NCBI RefSeq assembly: GCF_003073375.1 | Contig: NZ_CP029002.1 | Span: 1,536,001 to 1,600,000, forward strand | DNA: 64,000 nucleotides | From: Lysinibacillus sp. 2017 | GTDB taxonomy: Bacteria > Bacillota > Bacilli > Bacillales_A > Planococcaceae | Direction: 5' to 3' | Part shown: positions 7,753 through 16,323 of the stretch, piece after piece | Position numbering within the stretch: position 1 is the first letter of the stretch | How the letters are laid out: every line of letters begins with the position of its first letter | The notes under the pieces: generated by a model | The model's database searches: none | Told to the model about the DNA's origin: nothing | What the model saw: the letters and a program-made list of their open reading frames with translations, nothing else | Program-made: the position numbers and the translations under genes

Positions 7753-8796
7753 TTGAAAAAAATTAAAGCGTTTACATTATTGATTAGTCTGACTATTTTA
7801 TCGGTTGTTTTTTTAGCTGCATGTTCAGATGACTCAGATTCATCATCAGGTGATAAAAATGTCTTAACAGTTTACTCGGCTCGTAGTGAAAATTTAAACA
7901 ACCTTGTCATATCTAACTTTGAAAAAGAAACGGGTATTAAGGTTGAATTAATTGTTGCAGGTACAGGGGAACTTTTAAAACGTGTGGAATCAGAAAAGAA
8001 CAATCCACTAGGCGATGTACTGTGGGCAGCTGACGAAACGATGTTATCTACTTCAAAAGAATTCTTTGAGCAATATGTATCTCCGGAAGATAAAAATATG
8101 ATTGAGCAATTCCGCAATAAATCTGGTTACTTTACACCAGCGTTTTCTGACCCAACTGTATTAATTGTTAATACAGATTTAATTGGAGACAAAAAAATGG
8201 ACAGCTTTGAAGATTTATTAAATCCTGAACTAAAAGGAAAAATTGCTTTTGGTGACCCAGTTAACTCAAGCTCTGCATTCCAATCATTAGCAGCAATGCT
8301 TTATGCAATGGGCGATGGAGACCCAATGAGTGACAAAGCATGGGATTTCGTAGAAAAATTCATTAAAAATCTAGATGGAAAAATGATTGCCAGCTCAGGA
8401 CAATTACACAAAAGTGTAGCAGACGGGGAATACCCAGTTGGCTTAACTTGGGAAGATCCTGTAGTCAATTACATTAATAATGGCGCGCCAGTAGAAGTAG
8501 TATTCCCAACTGAAGGAGCTATTTTCCCAGGGGAGTCTGTACAAATTGTTAAAAATGCGAAAAACTTAGAAAATGCGAAGAAATTTGTAGACTTCATGAT
8601 TTCAGAAGATATTCAAACGCAAGTAGGCCAAGAATTAACAGTGCGTCCATTACGTGATGGCGTAGAATTGGCTTCTTATATGACACCAACAGAATCCATC
8701 AAAATTGCCAAAAATTACGAAGAGAGCTGGGTAGCTGAAAATAAAGATGCAATTACAGCGAAATTTACAGATTACCTAGAACGTTCAATGGACTAA
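7753..8796 (+). CDS. ABC transporter substrate-binding lipoprotein (Fe3+/phosphonate-type cluster)
   Basis: The 347-residue protein starts at TTG 7753 behind AAGAAGGGGTGG. It has a lipoprotein signal peptide ending LAACSDDS (lipobox Cys about residue 24), so it is tethered to the outer face of the membrane. The mature part (LTVYSARSENLNNLVISNFE, GDVLWAADE, LTWEDPVV) matches binding proteins of the ferric-iron / 2-aminoethylphosphonate / phosphoglycerate group. The matching ATPase and double permease follow, then a two-component system. Substrate is unresolved between iron and a small phosphorylated or carboxylated anion. Confidence 0.88.
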   Translation: MKKIKAFTLLISLTILSVVFLAACSDDSDSSSGDKNVLTVYSARSENLNNLVISNFEKETGIKVELIVAGTGELLKRVESEKNNPLGDVLWAADETMLSTSKEFFEQYVSPEDKNMIEQFRNKSGYFTPAFSDPTVLIVNTDLIGDKKMDSFEDLLNPELKGKIAFGDPVNSSSAFQSLAAMLYAMGDGDPMSDKAWDFVEKFIKNLDGKMIASSGQLHKSVADGEYPVGLTWEDPVVNYINNGAPVEVVFPTEGAIFPGESVQIVKNAKNLENAKKFVDFMISEDIQTQVGQELTVRPLRDGVELASYMTPTESIKIAKNYEESWVAENKDAITAKFTDYLERSMD

Positions 8797-8805
8797 ACAA
8801 TTTAT

Positions 8806-8850
8806 AGAGGCAGTTTTTCAGGTGTGTTTGAAAAACTAGCCTCTTATTTT
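8806..8850 (+). terminator. Attenuating hairpin between binding-protein gene and ABC ATPase gene
   Basis: AGAGGCAGTTTTTCA pairs with TGAAAAACTAGCCTCT (one bulge) and is followed by TATTTT. Such a partial terminator or 3' stabiliser would give more binding protein than membrane components. Confidence 0.7.
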
Positions 8851-8866
8851 AATAGGAGGAACTACA

Positions 8867-9952
8867 ATGAGTGTAACAATCAAGGTGAACGATGTAGTTA
8901 AAAAGTTTGAAGAAAAAACGATTATCAATCAATTAAACTTAACAATTCAACCAGGTGAGTTGTTCACACTGCTAGGTCCTTCAGGCTGTGGGAAAACGAC
9001 GTTACTACGTATGATAATCGGTTTTAACTCAATCGATGGTGGAACGATTGAAGTCAATGAAAAAGTGATTAATAACATTCCTGTAAACAAACGAAATATG
9101 GGTATGGTGTTTCAAAATTATGCGATTTTCCCACATATGAATGTTCGTGAAAACATTGCATTCGGTCTTAAAAATAAAAAAATTTCAAAAGATGAAATGA
9201 ATGCCCGTCTTGATGAAATTATTCAAACAGTAAAGTTAAATGAATATGAAAACCGTATGCCTGAGAAATTATCAGGTGGTCAACAGCAACGTGTAGCGCT
9301 TGCCCGTGCGATTGTTATTCACCCTGAAGTGCTATTAATGGATGAACCGCTTTCAAATCTTGATGCGAAGCTACGTATTGATATGCGTAATGCTATTCGT
9401 GAAATTCAACAAGAGGTCGGTATTACGACAGTTTATGTTACACATGATCAAGAAGAAGCGCTAGCGATTTCAGATCGTATTGCAGTAATGAATGAGGGTG
9501 TGATTCAACAAGTAGGCTCGCCACAAGAAATTTATGATCACCCGTCAAATTTATTTGTGGCCAATTTTATCGGTACATCGAATACAATTCATGGAAAGCT
9601 TGTAGAAGGTGGTACACTTCAATTTAATAATTCGTATCAAATTCAGTTAGCAAACTGTCCAGTTAAAAATCAAGATGTATTAGTTTCTGTTCGTCCAAAT
9701 GATTTAACAATTAATCAAGAGGGGCGCGGTATTAAAGGAGCGATTACAAAAAGTATTTTTTTAGGAATGTATACGACGTATTTTATCGAATTAGAAAATG
9801 GCGATGAAATTGAAGTTGTAGAATTCAATGAGAAATCGGATATTTTACCAAAAGACACTGTTGTTTACTTAACGGTAAATGAAAAGAAAGTAAATATTTA
9901 TGACGTAAATTCGAAGGAGAATCTTTTAAGAGGAGGCGAGACGCTTGAATGA
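8867..9952 (+). CDS. ABC transporter ATP-binding protein (FbpC/PotA-type)
   Basis: The 361-residue ATPase contains Walker A GPSGCGKTT (about residues 38-46), the signature LSGGQQQR (about 135-142), Walker B VLLMDEPLSN and the H-loop VTHDQEEA. A C-terminal TOBE-like domain (SVRPNDLTI) follows, as in FbpC and PotA. It energises import with the permease at 9945-11609. RBS AGGAGGAACTACA. The last codons overlap the permease start by 8 bp, indicating translational coupling. Confidence 0.94.
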   Translation: MSVTIKVNDVVKKFEEKTIINQLNLTIQPGELFTLLGPSGCGKTTLLRMIIGFNSIDGGTIEVNEKVINNIPVNKRNMGMVFQNYAIFPHMNVRENIAFGLKNKKISKDEMNARLDEIIQTVKLNEYENRMPEKLSGGQQQRVALARAIVIHPEVLLMDEPLSNLDAKLRIDMRNAIREIQQEVGITTVYVTHDQEEALAISDRIAVMNEGVIQQVGSPQEIYDHPSNLFVANFIGTSNTIHGKLVEGGTLQFNNSYQIQLANCPVKNQDVLVSVRPNDLTINQEGRGIKGAITKSIFLGMYTTYFIELENGDEIEVVEFNEKSDILPKDTVVYLTVNEKKVNIYDVNSKENLLRGGETLE

Positions 9953-11609
9953 ATCTGCTAAAAAGAAATTTACCACATGGAATACGATTACTCTTGTTAT
10001 TTTAGCCGTATTTATTTTATTTATTATCTTCCCCTTATTTCTAGTTTTAAAGAAAAGCTTTTTTGACACAGGCACTGGCGATTTTACACTTGGCTACATA
10101 ACGAAGTTTTTTGACCGTAAATTTTATTGGATAACGTTAGTAAACAGTATCAAAGTAACATTTGTAACAACATTACTTGCGTTATTAATTGGTTTACCAA
10201 TTGCCTATATGATGCGTAAAATTCGCATTTTCGGGTCAGGTGTATTAGAAATTGTCATTATTATTTCTTATTTATCACCTCCGTTTATCGGTGCTTATGC
10301 ATGGATTCAATTATTAGGGCGTGGTGGTAAGGTAACGCAATTTTTGAATGATCTCTTTAATGTTCAGTTAAATGGGATATACGGATTTTGGGGAATTGTC
10401 TTAGTTATGACATTACAATCGTTTCCACTTGTGTATATATACATTTCAGGGGCATTGAAAAATTTAGATAACTCTTTAAATGAAGCAGCAGAAAGTTTAG
10501 GTTACTCAAGCTTCCAACGATTATACAATATTATTTTACCGCTGATTATGCCAACTGTACTTGCCAGTGGATTACTAGTATTCATGCGCGTTATTGCAGA
10601 CTTTGGTACACCAATGCTTATTGGTGAAGGTTATCGTACTATGCCCGTATTAATTTATACGCAATTTATGAGTGAAGTTGGCGGGGATGATGGATTTGCT
10701 GCCGCTTTATGTTTAATTATCATCGTCATCACAATGGCATTATTTATGCTGCAACGCGTATTGGCAAAGCGTTATTCTTATTCGATGTCAGCACTTAAAC
10801 CAATGACAAGAGTAACAGAAAAAAATATGAAAGGATTTTTAGCGCACATACTTGTATACTCTACGGTATTATTAGCAATAATTCCTCAGCTCGTAGTTAT
10901 TTTAACGTCATTCTTAAAAACTTCAGGTGGTGCCGTATTTAGCGGTGGCTTCTCACTGGAAAGTTATAAAAATATTTTGCTAGGGAAGAATAATTTTGTT
11001 ATTTTGAATACGTATTTAATCGGTATTATCGCGATAATTATTATCGTCGTATTAGGTATATTAATATCTTATTTAACGGTACGTAAACGTAGTAAAGCAA
11101 CGGCTTTATTAGATATTACGTCGATGTTTCCGTTTATCATCCCAGGCTCTGTTCTCGGGATTGCATACTTATTCGCGTTTAGCGAAAAGCCTTTATTATT
11201 AAGTGGCACTATGTTTATAATGATAATAGCTTTTGCAATTCGTCGTATGCCTTATACGATTCGTTCTTCTACAGCGATTATTAGTCAAATTAGTCCAAGT
11301 ATTGAAGAAGCAGCGATTAGTTTAGGAGCATCAGACAGGAAAGCATTCACAAAAGTAATTATTCCTATGATGATGCCTGGTGTTATTGCCGGTGCCATTA
11401 TGAGTTGGATTACGGTAATAAGTGAATTAAGTGCATCAATTATTTTATATACGAGTGGCACACAAACTTTAACCGTATCGATTTATACAGAGGTTATCCG
11501 CGGGAACTATGGTAATGCCTCCGCGTATTCAACTATTTTGACATTAACTTCAATTATCTCATTATTAATTTTCTTCAAAGTAACAGGTAAAAAAGAAATT
11601 ACTATGTAA
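9945..11609 (+). CDS. ABC transporter permease, fused two-domain (FbpB-type)
   Basis: The 554-residue inner-membrane protein has about 12 helices in two homologous halves. Each half carries the EAA loop: EAAESLGYSSFQRLYNIILP in the first and EAAISLGASDRKAFTKVIIP in the second. Two fused BPD_transp_1 domains are typical of ferric-iron (FbpB/SfuB) and related phosphonate or phosphoglycerate importers. TTG 9945 lies behind AGAGGAGGCGAGACGC. It forms the channel of the transporter encoded by the two preceding genes. Confidence 0.92.
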   Translation: MNESAKKKFTTWNTITLVILAVFILFIIFPLFLVLKKSFFDTGTGDFTLGYITKFFDRKFYWITLVNSIKVTFVTTLLALLIGLPIAYMMRKIRIFGSGVLEIVIIISYLSPPFIGAYAWIQLLGRGGKVTQFLNDLFNVQLNGIYGFWGIVLVMTLQSFPLVYIYISGALKNLDNSLNEAAESLGYSSFQRLYNIILPLIMPTVLASGLLVFMRVIADFGTPMLIGEGYRTMPVLIYTQFMSEVGGDDGFAAALCLIIIVITMALFMLQRVLAKRYSYSMSALKPMTRVTEKNMKGFLAHILVYSTVLLAIIPQLVVILTSFLKTSGGAVFSGGFSLESYKNILLGKNNFVILNTYLIGIIAIIIIVVLGILISYLTVRKRSKATALLDITSMFPFIIPGSVLGIAYLFAFSEKPLLLSGTMFIMIIAFAIRRMPYTIRSSTAIISQISPSIEEAAISLGASDRKAFTKVIIPMMMPGVIAGAIMSWITVISELSASIILYTSGTQTLTVSIYTEVIRGNYGNASAYSTILTLTSIISLLIFFKVTGKKEITM

Positions 11610-11624
11610 TATAGGGTGATGACA

Positions 11625-13325
11625 ATGCGAAAATCCAATCAATTCGACGAGTATTTAAAATCTATGTTTATGCGATACTCTGTTTTAATGATTATTGTGA
11701 TTTTTGCATTGTTTTTTAGTACGTTATTTTTGGTTTATGAGGAATCGGTTGTAAAGGCGAACAAAAATTCAAACTTAAAAATTCAAGAACAATTAGAAGG
11801 TGAATTTAAAGATATTCAATTCAACTTAACTAATCTATCAAAAAATGTTCTTGTACTAGATCGGCTCATTAATCACAAAAACCAGACAGCGGTAAACCAA
11901 TATTTATATACATATACTAACGGGACACCTTACGAAGATTATTTTTTACTAGTCGATAAAGAAGGTGTTCCCATCTCGAGTAACTTATACAAACCGAATC
12001 AAGATCGTTTAACTAATAACTTAAAAATGAAAAATCTATTACGTCAAACGGCTGCACAAAAAGATGTGATAAATCAGCAAATTAATCCAATATTATTTGA
12101 ATCCAATCAGTATAGCCAATACGTATTTAGCAAAACGGTTCAATTGAATGGTGAGATTTATGGATATCTACTTCTTTACATTAAAGACTTAGAAGAATTT
12201 ATCGATTTTAAAAATACAGATGCAATCGTTTTAACAGATCGTTTTGACAATGTGATTTACTCATCTTTTTCAAACGCATATCATATTCAACAAAAATTTA
12301 ATCTGAATCAGCCTAATAAACAACTGCAAAAAATTGCAGGAAATCCTTATTACACAGTGAAGAGTAAGTTAGGTAGTGTGCCGATCCAAATCATGACATT
12401 TGTTTCTGTAGTAACCTTTAAAAAATTTATCGTGCTAGGAACCATTTTACTTAGCTTGTCTTTTCTTGTCCTACTTGGCATTATGATGATGGTCATTCCT
12501 CGAATTAGCAAAAGGGTATTAAATCCACTTAACGCATTACTTGAAGCTTTTGCAAATTTTAAAGGTAAAAATATGAATCTGTTCGTTAAAGAAAAAACAT
12601 TTGATGAGTTTCAAATTGTTATTGATGAATTTAATGCTCTGACCAATAAAGTAGAAGCACTCATCGAACATAATCAGCAAGTAGCGGAAAAGAAAAAGCA
12701 ATTAGAAATAAAGCATTTAGAAAATCAATTTAACCCACATTTTGTATTTAATACGCTTGAAACACTACGTTATGAAATTGCTTTTGATACCGAAAGTGCA
12801 GAACAAATGGTCATGGCCCTTGCAAATTTGATGCGTTACTCTATAAATGAAGGTCCATCTGAAGTTTTGTTAGAAACGGAAATTAAACATATAGAGGATT
12901 ATTTACAAATCCAAAAAGTGCGTTTCGGAGAGAGACTGCATTATTCAATAGATGTCTCGGATGATGTTAAACATTGTTTTGTACCAAAGCTAATTCTGCA
13001 AAATATAATTGAAAATAGCATCAAACACTGTATGGAAAAAACATTAAACTTACAAATTCAAATTAACGTGGCGCTGGAGAATGGACAACTTATCCTTTCG
13101 GTTCAAGATAATGGTATAGGCATCGAACAAACACGCTATCAACAAATTTTAGATGTATTCGAACAAGAAAATCCGCCAGAAACCAATATTGGACTTTATA
13201 ATACGAAAAAAATAATTGAATTACTATACGGAACGGAATTCGGAATTGAGCTATATAGTCAAACTTTACAAGGTACTACCATCAAATTACGCTTACCAAT
13301 TCTAAGGGGTGGAATTCATGTATAA
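11625..13325 (+). CDS. Sensor histidine kinase, YesM/LytS-like (His_kinase PF06580 type)
   Basis: The 566-residue membrane kinase has TM1 at about residues 15-37, an extracellular domain of about 215 residues, TM2 (IVLGTILLSLSFLVLLGIMM) and a HAMP-like linker. The phosphoacceptor box LENQFNPHFVFNTLETLRYE is followed by an HATPase domain (NIIENSIKHC, DNGIGI). ATG 11625 is chosen for the AGGGTG RBS. The stop overlaps the response regulator start by 8 bp. It lies 15 bp after the permease gene, so it probably senses the imported substrate or binding-protein complex. Confidence 0.92.
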   Translation: MRKSNQFDEYLKSMFMRYSVLMIIVIFALFFSTLFLVYEESVVKANKNSNLKIQEQLEGEFKDIQFNLTNLSKNVLVLDRLINHKNQTAVNQYLYTYTNGTPYEDYFLLVDKEGVPISSNLYKPNQDRLTNNLKMKNLLRQTAAQKDVINQQINPILFESNQYSQYVFSKTVQLNGEIYGYLLLYIKDLEEFIDFKNTDAIVLTDRFDNVIYSSFSNAYHIQQKFNLNQPNKQLQKIAGNPYYTVKSKLGSVPIQIMTFVSVVTFKKFIVLGTILLSLSFLVLLGIMMMVIPRISKRVLNPLNALLEAFANFKGKNMNLFVKEKTFDEFQIVIDEFNALTNKVEALIEHNQQVAEKKKQLEIKHLENQFNPHFVFNTLETLRYEIAFDTESAEQMVMALANLMRYSINEGPSEVLLETEIKHIEDYLQIQKVRFGERLHYSIDVSDDVKHCFVPKLILQNIIENSIKHCMEKTLNLQIQINVALENGQLILSVQDNGIGIEQTRYQQILDVFEQENPPETNIGLYNTKKIIELLYGTEFGIELYSQTLQGTTIKLRLPILRGGIHV

Positions 13326-14076
13326 AGTGTTAATCGTAGAAGATGAGCTGATTATTCAAAAAGGGATTCATTATAAAGTAGATTGGCTTATGCATAACTG
13401 TGTCGTTGTAGGAACGGCAAGCAATGGGCAAGAGGGGATTGAACTGATTAAAAAATTACAACCAAATATTGTGATCTCTGATATTCGTATGCCTCTTATC
13501 AATGGGATTGAACTTATTGAGCGAACGAAAGAACAGATTAATTACGAAGCCATTATTATATCGGGCTATAGCGATTTTGAATATGCTAAAAAGGGGATTC
13601 AATTGGGCGTAGTCGATTTCATACTAAAACCGATTCATTACGATGAATTAAACGCAGCGTTAATAAAAATTAAAAAAAAACTAGATGAAAAAGCGCACGT
13701 GAAAAGCTCCAACTTAGAACAAATTCAAACGTTAATTGAGCTCCCTGAATTGAATGGGCAAACACGAGATATGAAATATGTAAAGGAAATGATTGATTAT
13801 ATTCAAAGTCATTATGCTGAAAAAATATCTATTCATGATTTAAGTGAAACACTTCATACATCGCATACCACGCTCCACACTAAATTCAAAAAGGCAACAA
13901 ACTATACGTTTAATGATTTCTTAAACCGCTACCGAATTATGAAGGCGATTGAATTCATGCGTGAGGAGCATACGCTCATATATGAAGTCGCATCAAAGGT
14001 AGGGTTTATAGATTATAAATATTTTAGTCAGGTGTTCAAAAAGTACACCGGTTATTCACCTAGTCAATTTGCATAA
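13318..14076 (+). CDS. Response regulator, YesN-type with AraC HTH output
   Basis: The 252-residue protein has an N-terminal receiver domain: acidic ED at residues 8-9, phosphoacceptor in VISDIRMPLING, and Lys in FILKPIHY. A C-terminal AraC/XylS double helix-turn-helix follows (ISIHDLSETLHTSHTTLHTK, then VASKVGFIDYKYFSQVFKKY). It would bind DNA to activate the adjacent ABC transporter genes. ATG 13318 has an AAGGGGTGG RBS. A terminator closes the five-gene cluster. Confidence 0.93.
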   Translation: MYKVLIVEDELIIQKGIHYKVDWLMHNCVVVGTASNGQEGIELIKKLQPNIVISDIRMPLINGIELIERTKEQINYEAIIISGYSDFEYAKKGIQLGVVDFILKPIHYDELNAALIKIKKKLDEKAHVKSSNLEQIQTLIELPELNGQTRDMKYVKEMIDYIQSHYAEKISIHDLSETLHTSHTTLHTKFKKATNYTFNDFLNRYRIMKAIEFMREEHTLIYEVASKVGFIDYKYFSQVFKKYTGYSPSQFA

Positions 14077-14093
14077 AAGGGCTAATCTATCTG

Positions 14094-14128
14094 AATGACT
14101 ACTGATGAGCGTAAGCCAGTCATTTTTT
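14094..14128 (+). terminator. Intrinsic terminator of the ABC/two-component cluster
   Basis: AATGACT pairs with AGTCATT, followed by TTTT; the loop carries additional short pairing. Confidence 0.65.
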
Positions 14129-14169
14129 GATTATTAGCGTATTGTTATATAAAGTAGCGTACAAATATA

Positions 14170-14198
14170 TTGACATATACCCCATGGGGTACTAATAT
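14170..14198 (+). promoter_or_regulatory. cstR promoter with CstR-type operator in the spacer
   Basis: TTGACA (14170-14175) and TAATAT (14193-14198) are 17 bp apart. The perfect palindrome TACCCCATGGGGTA (14178-14191) fills the spacer. This is the form of CsoR/CstR operators, so the repressor would occlude RNA polymerase and control its own gene. Confidence 0.85.
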
Positions 14199-14230
14199 AG
14201 GCTTATAACTTTTAAAAGAGGTGAATGTTG

Positions 14231-14488
14231 ATGATGTACGATGATAAGGTGAAATTGCGTTTAAAAAAAGCAGATGGTCAATTAAATGCTATCTTACGTA
14301 TGATGGAAGAAGAAAAAGATTGTAAAGATGTGATTACCCAATTAAGTGCAGTTCGTTCAGCTGTTGATCGTACAATTGGCATTATCGTAGCAGAGAATTT
14401 AGTAGATTGCATCTCAGAAACGCAATCAAAAGACGAAAAAGATCAATTAGTCAAACAAGCGATTGAGTTATTAGTAAAAAGTCGATAA
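14231..14488 (+). CDS. cstR: CstR/YrkD-type persulfide-sensing repressor (CsoR family)
   Basis: The roughly 85-residue all-alpha CsoR-family protein contains KKADGQLNAILRMMEE, CKDVITQLSAVRSAV and ENLVDCI. The two cysteines (in DCKDV and VDCI) correspond to the persulfide-reactive pair of staphylococcal CstR. The Cu-ligand His of CsoR is absent (N in AENLVDC), arguing for a sulfur rather than a copper sensor. ATG 14231 is preferred to 14225 for RBS spacing from AGAGGTG. It heads a persulfide detoxification operon with several matching operators. Confidence 0.88.
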   Translation: MMYDDKVKLRLKKADGQLNAILRMMEEEKDCKDVITQLSAVRSAVDRTIGIIVAENLVDCISETQSKDEKDQLVKQAIELLVKSR

Positions 14489-14512
14489 GGCTTTTTATTT
14501 TTAAAAATTTGT

Positions 14513-14528
14513 ATACCTATACGGGTAT
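14513..14528 (+). promoter_or_regulatory. CstR-type operator upstream of first rhodanese gene
   Basis: ATACCTATACGGGTAT is an imperfect palindrome of the same ATACC...GGTAT type as the site at 14178. Confidence 0.7.
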
Positions 14529-14549
14529 AGGGACTGAAAGAGGGAAACT

Positions 14550-14891
14550 ATGAGTACAGTCATAATAATAGCGATAGTGGTAGTGTTTTTTGCGTGGCGT
14601 CTGTTGCCAGCTAAAGGCATAAACTCCATTACAACAGCCAAACTGAAAGAAATGCTAAACGATAAAGATAAATTATTTATCGATGTGCGTACACAAGGTG
14701 AATACAAAGCACGCAATATTCGCCAATTCAAAAATATGCCTCTTGGTTCTGATTATTCAAAATTACCAAAGGATAAAGAAATAGTGGTCATTTGCCAAAG
14801 TGGTATGCGTTCTCAACAAGCATGTAAACAATTAAAAAAATTAGGTTTTGAAAAAGTAACGAATGTCCGTGGTGGCATGAGTACTTATTAG
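14550..14891 (+). CDS. Membrane-anchored rhodanese-like sulfurtransferase
   Basis: The 113-residue protein has an N-terminal membrane helix (TVIIIAIVVVFFAWRLL) and a single rhodanese domain. The active-site loop is CQSGMRSQ; the Cys carries the persulfide. It probably moves sulfane sulfur at the membrane inner face. It lies 60 bp after cstR, behind its own operator-like palindrome, and is followed by a second rhodanese gene 12 bp later. RBS AGAGGGAAACT. Confidence 0.9.
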   Translation: MSTVIIIAIVVVFFAWRLLPAKGINSITTAKLKEMLNDKDKLFIDVRTQGEYKARNIRQFKNMPLGSDYSKLPKDKEIVVICQSGMRSQQACKQLKKLGFEKVTNVRGGMSTY

Positions 14892-14903
14892 GAGGAAAAT
14901 AAA

Positions 14904-15200
14904 ATGAAAACAATTCAAGCACAAGAAGTTCAAGAAAAATTAGAGGCTGGAGAAGCGTTAAAAATAATCGATGTTCGTGAAGTAGACGAAGTTGAAGAAG
15001 GACATATTCCGGGCATTACTAACATCCCACTTGGTTTACTTGAATTTAAAATGAATGAGTTAGACAAAAAAGAATCTTATATTATGGTTTGCCGTTCAGG
15101 TGGTCGAAGTAGTCAAGCAACAGCATTTTTAGAATCTCAAGGATTTGATGTAACTAATATGGCTGGCGGAATGCTTGCTTGGAATGGCGAAGTCAAATAA
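14904..15200 (+). CDS. Single-domain rhodanese
   Basis: The 98-residue cytoplasmic rhodanese has the active-site loop CRSGGRSSQA (Cys about residue 63) and the conserved DVREVDEVEEGHIPG segment. It transfers sulfane sulfur between persulfide carriers such as TusA proteins and thiols. AGGAGGAAAATAAA precedes the ATG. Part of the cst/yrk-like operon. Confidence 0.93.
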   Translation: MKTIQAQEVQEKLEAGEALKIIDVREVDEVEEGHIPGITNIPLGLLEFKMNELDKKESYIMVCRSGGRSSQATAFLESQGFDVTNMAGGMLAWNGEVK

Positions 15201-15223
15201 CTGTATAATTTATAAATTAAAAC

Positions 15224-15239
15224 ATACCCTATTCGGTAA
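15224..15239 (+). promoter_or_regulatory. CstR-type operator upstream of yrkF-like gene
   Basis: ATACCCTATTCGGTAA is a degenerate palindrome of the CstR type, 16 bp before the next start codon. Confidence 0.5.
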
Positions 15240-15254
15240 AGATGGAGGAAGTAC

Positions 15255-15815
15255 ATGGTTCAATCAGATGTTCAATTAGATGCGAAAGGCTTAGCCTGCC
15301 CGATGCCGATTATTAAAACAAAAAAAGCAATGCAAGAACTTACAGAAGGTCAAGTATTAGAAGTACAAGCTACAGATAAAGGCTCCGTGGCTGATTTAGC
15401 TGCTTGGTGTAAAGCCGTTGGACATCAATATATTGGCTCTCGTGAAGAGAATGGAGTTCTCTTTCATTATGTTCGCAAATGTAATCCAGAAACAAGTGAC
15501 AAATTAGAAAAAACATTTGAGGATACAATTTCAAACGAGGAAGCACTGAAAGCATCTGGTCTAATTTTAGATGTCCGTGAAGCTGCCGAGTTTGCATTCG
15601 GTCATATTCCAGGAGCGAAGTCAATTCCATTAGGGGAATTAGCGGACCGATTAGACGAACTTCATAAAGAAGAACCGGTTTACGTGATTTGCCGTACAGG
15701 CACACGTTCAGATTTAGCAGCAAAACAGCTTGCAACAGCGGGCTTCAAATATGTTAGAAATGTTTTACCAGGCATGAATGCATATAACGGTGAACTAAAG
15801 AAAGAGGTTAAATAA
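15255..15815 (+). CDS. yrkF: TusA-rhodanese fusion sulfurtransferase (YrkF-like)
   Basis: The 186-residue protein carries an N-terminal TusA domain (LDAKGLACPMPIIKTKKAM, residues about 6-26, with the CPMP Cys) and a C-terminal rhodanese domain (DVREAAEFAFGHIPG, active-site CRTGTRSD). This architecture matches B. subtilis YrkF. A sulfur atom can be relayed between the two cysteines. ATG 15255 follows GATGGAGGAAGTAC. It ends 1 bp before the DsrE gene start, indicating coupling. Confidence 0.92.
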   Translation: MVQSDVQLDAKGLACPMPIIKTKKAMQELTEGQVLEVQATDKGSVADLAAWCKAVGHQYIGSREENGVLFHYVRKCNPETSDKLEKTFEDTISNEEALKASGLILDVREAAEFAFGHIPGAKSIPLGELADRLDELHKEEPVYVICRTGTRSDLAAKQLATAGFKYVRNVLPGMNAYNGELKKEVK

Positions 15816-15816
15816 A

Positions 15817-16212
15817 ATGTCAAACAAAGTAGCAATTATCGCAGCAAATGGTGGATTATTTGATGCATACAAAGTGTTCAACATTGCAACAGCAGCAGCC
15901 GCTTCTGAAAAAGAAGTAGCCATCTTCTTCACATTTGAAGGGTTAAATTTAATTCATAAAGGAGCAATGCACAACTTAGAAATGCCAGCTGGCAAAGAAC
16001 ATTTTGCTCAAGGTTTTGAAAAAGCACAGGTTCCATCTATTCCGCAATTAGTGGAAATGGCACAAGAGCTTGGCGTGAAATTTATTGCTTGTCAGATGAC
16101 AATGGATGTTATGAGCTTAACAAATGAAGATTTAGTAGAGGGTATCGAAACCGGCGGCGCTGTTACATTTTTAGAATATGCAAAAGATGCTGCACCAACA
16201 TTAACGTTCTAG
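15817..16212 (+). CDS. yrkE: DsrE2-family sulfur carrier (YrkE-like)
   Basis: The 131-residue protein belongs to the DsrE/DrsE2 group. It has an N-terminal VAIIAANGGLFDAYKVFNIA, the conserved Cys in FIACQMTMDVM (about residue 91) and a C-terminal GGAVTFLEYA. These proteins bind persulfide sulfur and dock with TusA and rhodanese partners. It is tightly coupled to the TusA-rhodanese gene, as in the B. subtilis yrk cluster. Confidence 0.92.
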   Translation: MSNKVAIIAANGGLFDAYKVFNIATAAAASEKEVAIFFTFEGLNLIHKGAMHNLEMPAGKEHFAQGFEKAQVPSIPQLVEMAQELGVKFIACQMTMDVMSLTNEDLVEGIETGGAVTFLEYAKDAAPTLTF

Positions 16213-16254
16213 TAATTAACAATCGTCTACAATTAACTAATATTCTTATATTTG

Positions 16255-16281
16255 GTTCGGGAAGCAAGGCGCTACCCGAAC
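16255..16281 (+). other. Intercistronic hairpin in cst operon
   Basis: GTTCGGG pairs with CCCGAAC, with an inner AGC/GCT stem. No T-tract follows, so it is more likely an mRNA processing or stability element than a terminator. Confidence 0.5.
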
Positions 16282-16300
16282 TAAAAAAATCTAAAATTTT

Positions 16301-16317
16301 ATACCTATGGGGGTAAT
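16301..16317 (+). promoter_or_regulatory. CstR-type operator overlapping the yrkH-like RBS
   Basis: ATACCTATGGGGGTAAT has the ATACC...GGTA arms of the other sites and includes the ribosome binding region of the following gene. Confidence 0.6.
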
Positions 16318-16323
16318 GAAAGT

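Noticed and set aside
14501-14731. Minus-strand frame across the first rhodanese gene
   Set aside because: Antisense shadow crossing an operator-like palindrome; the plus-strand rhodanese has an intact active site.
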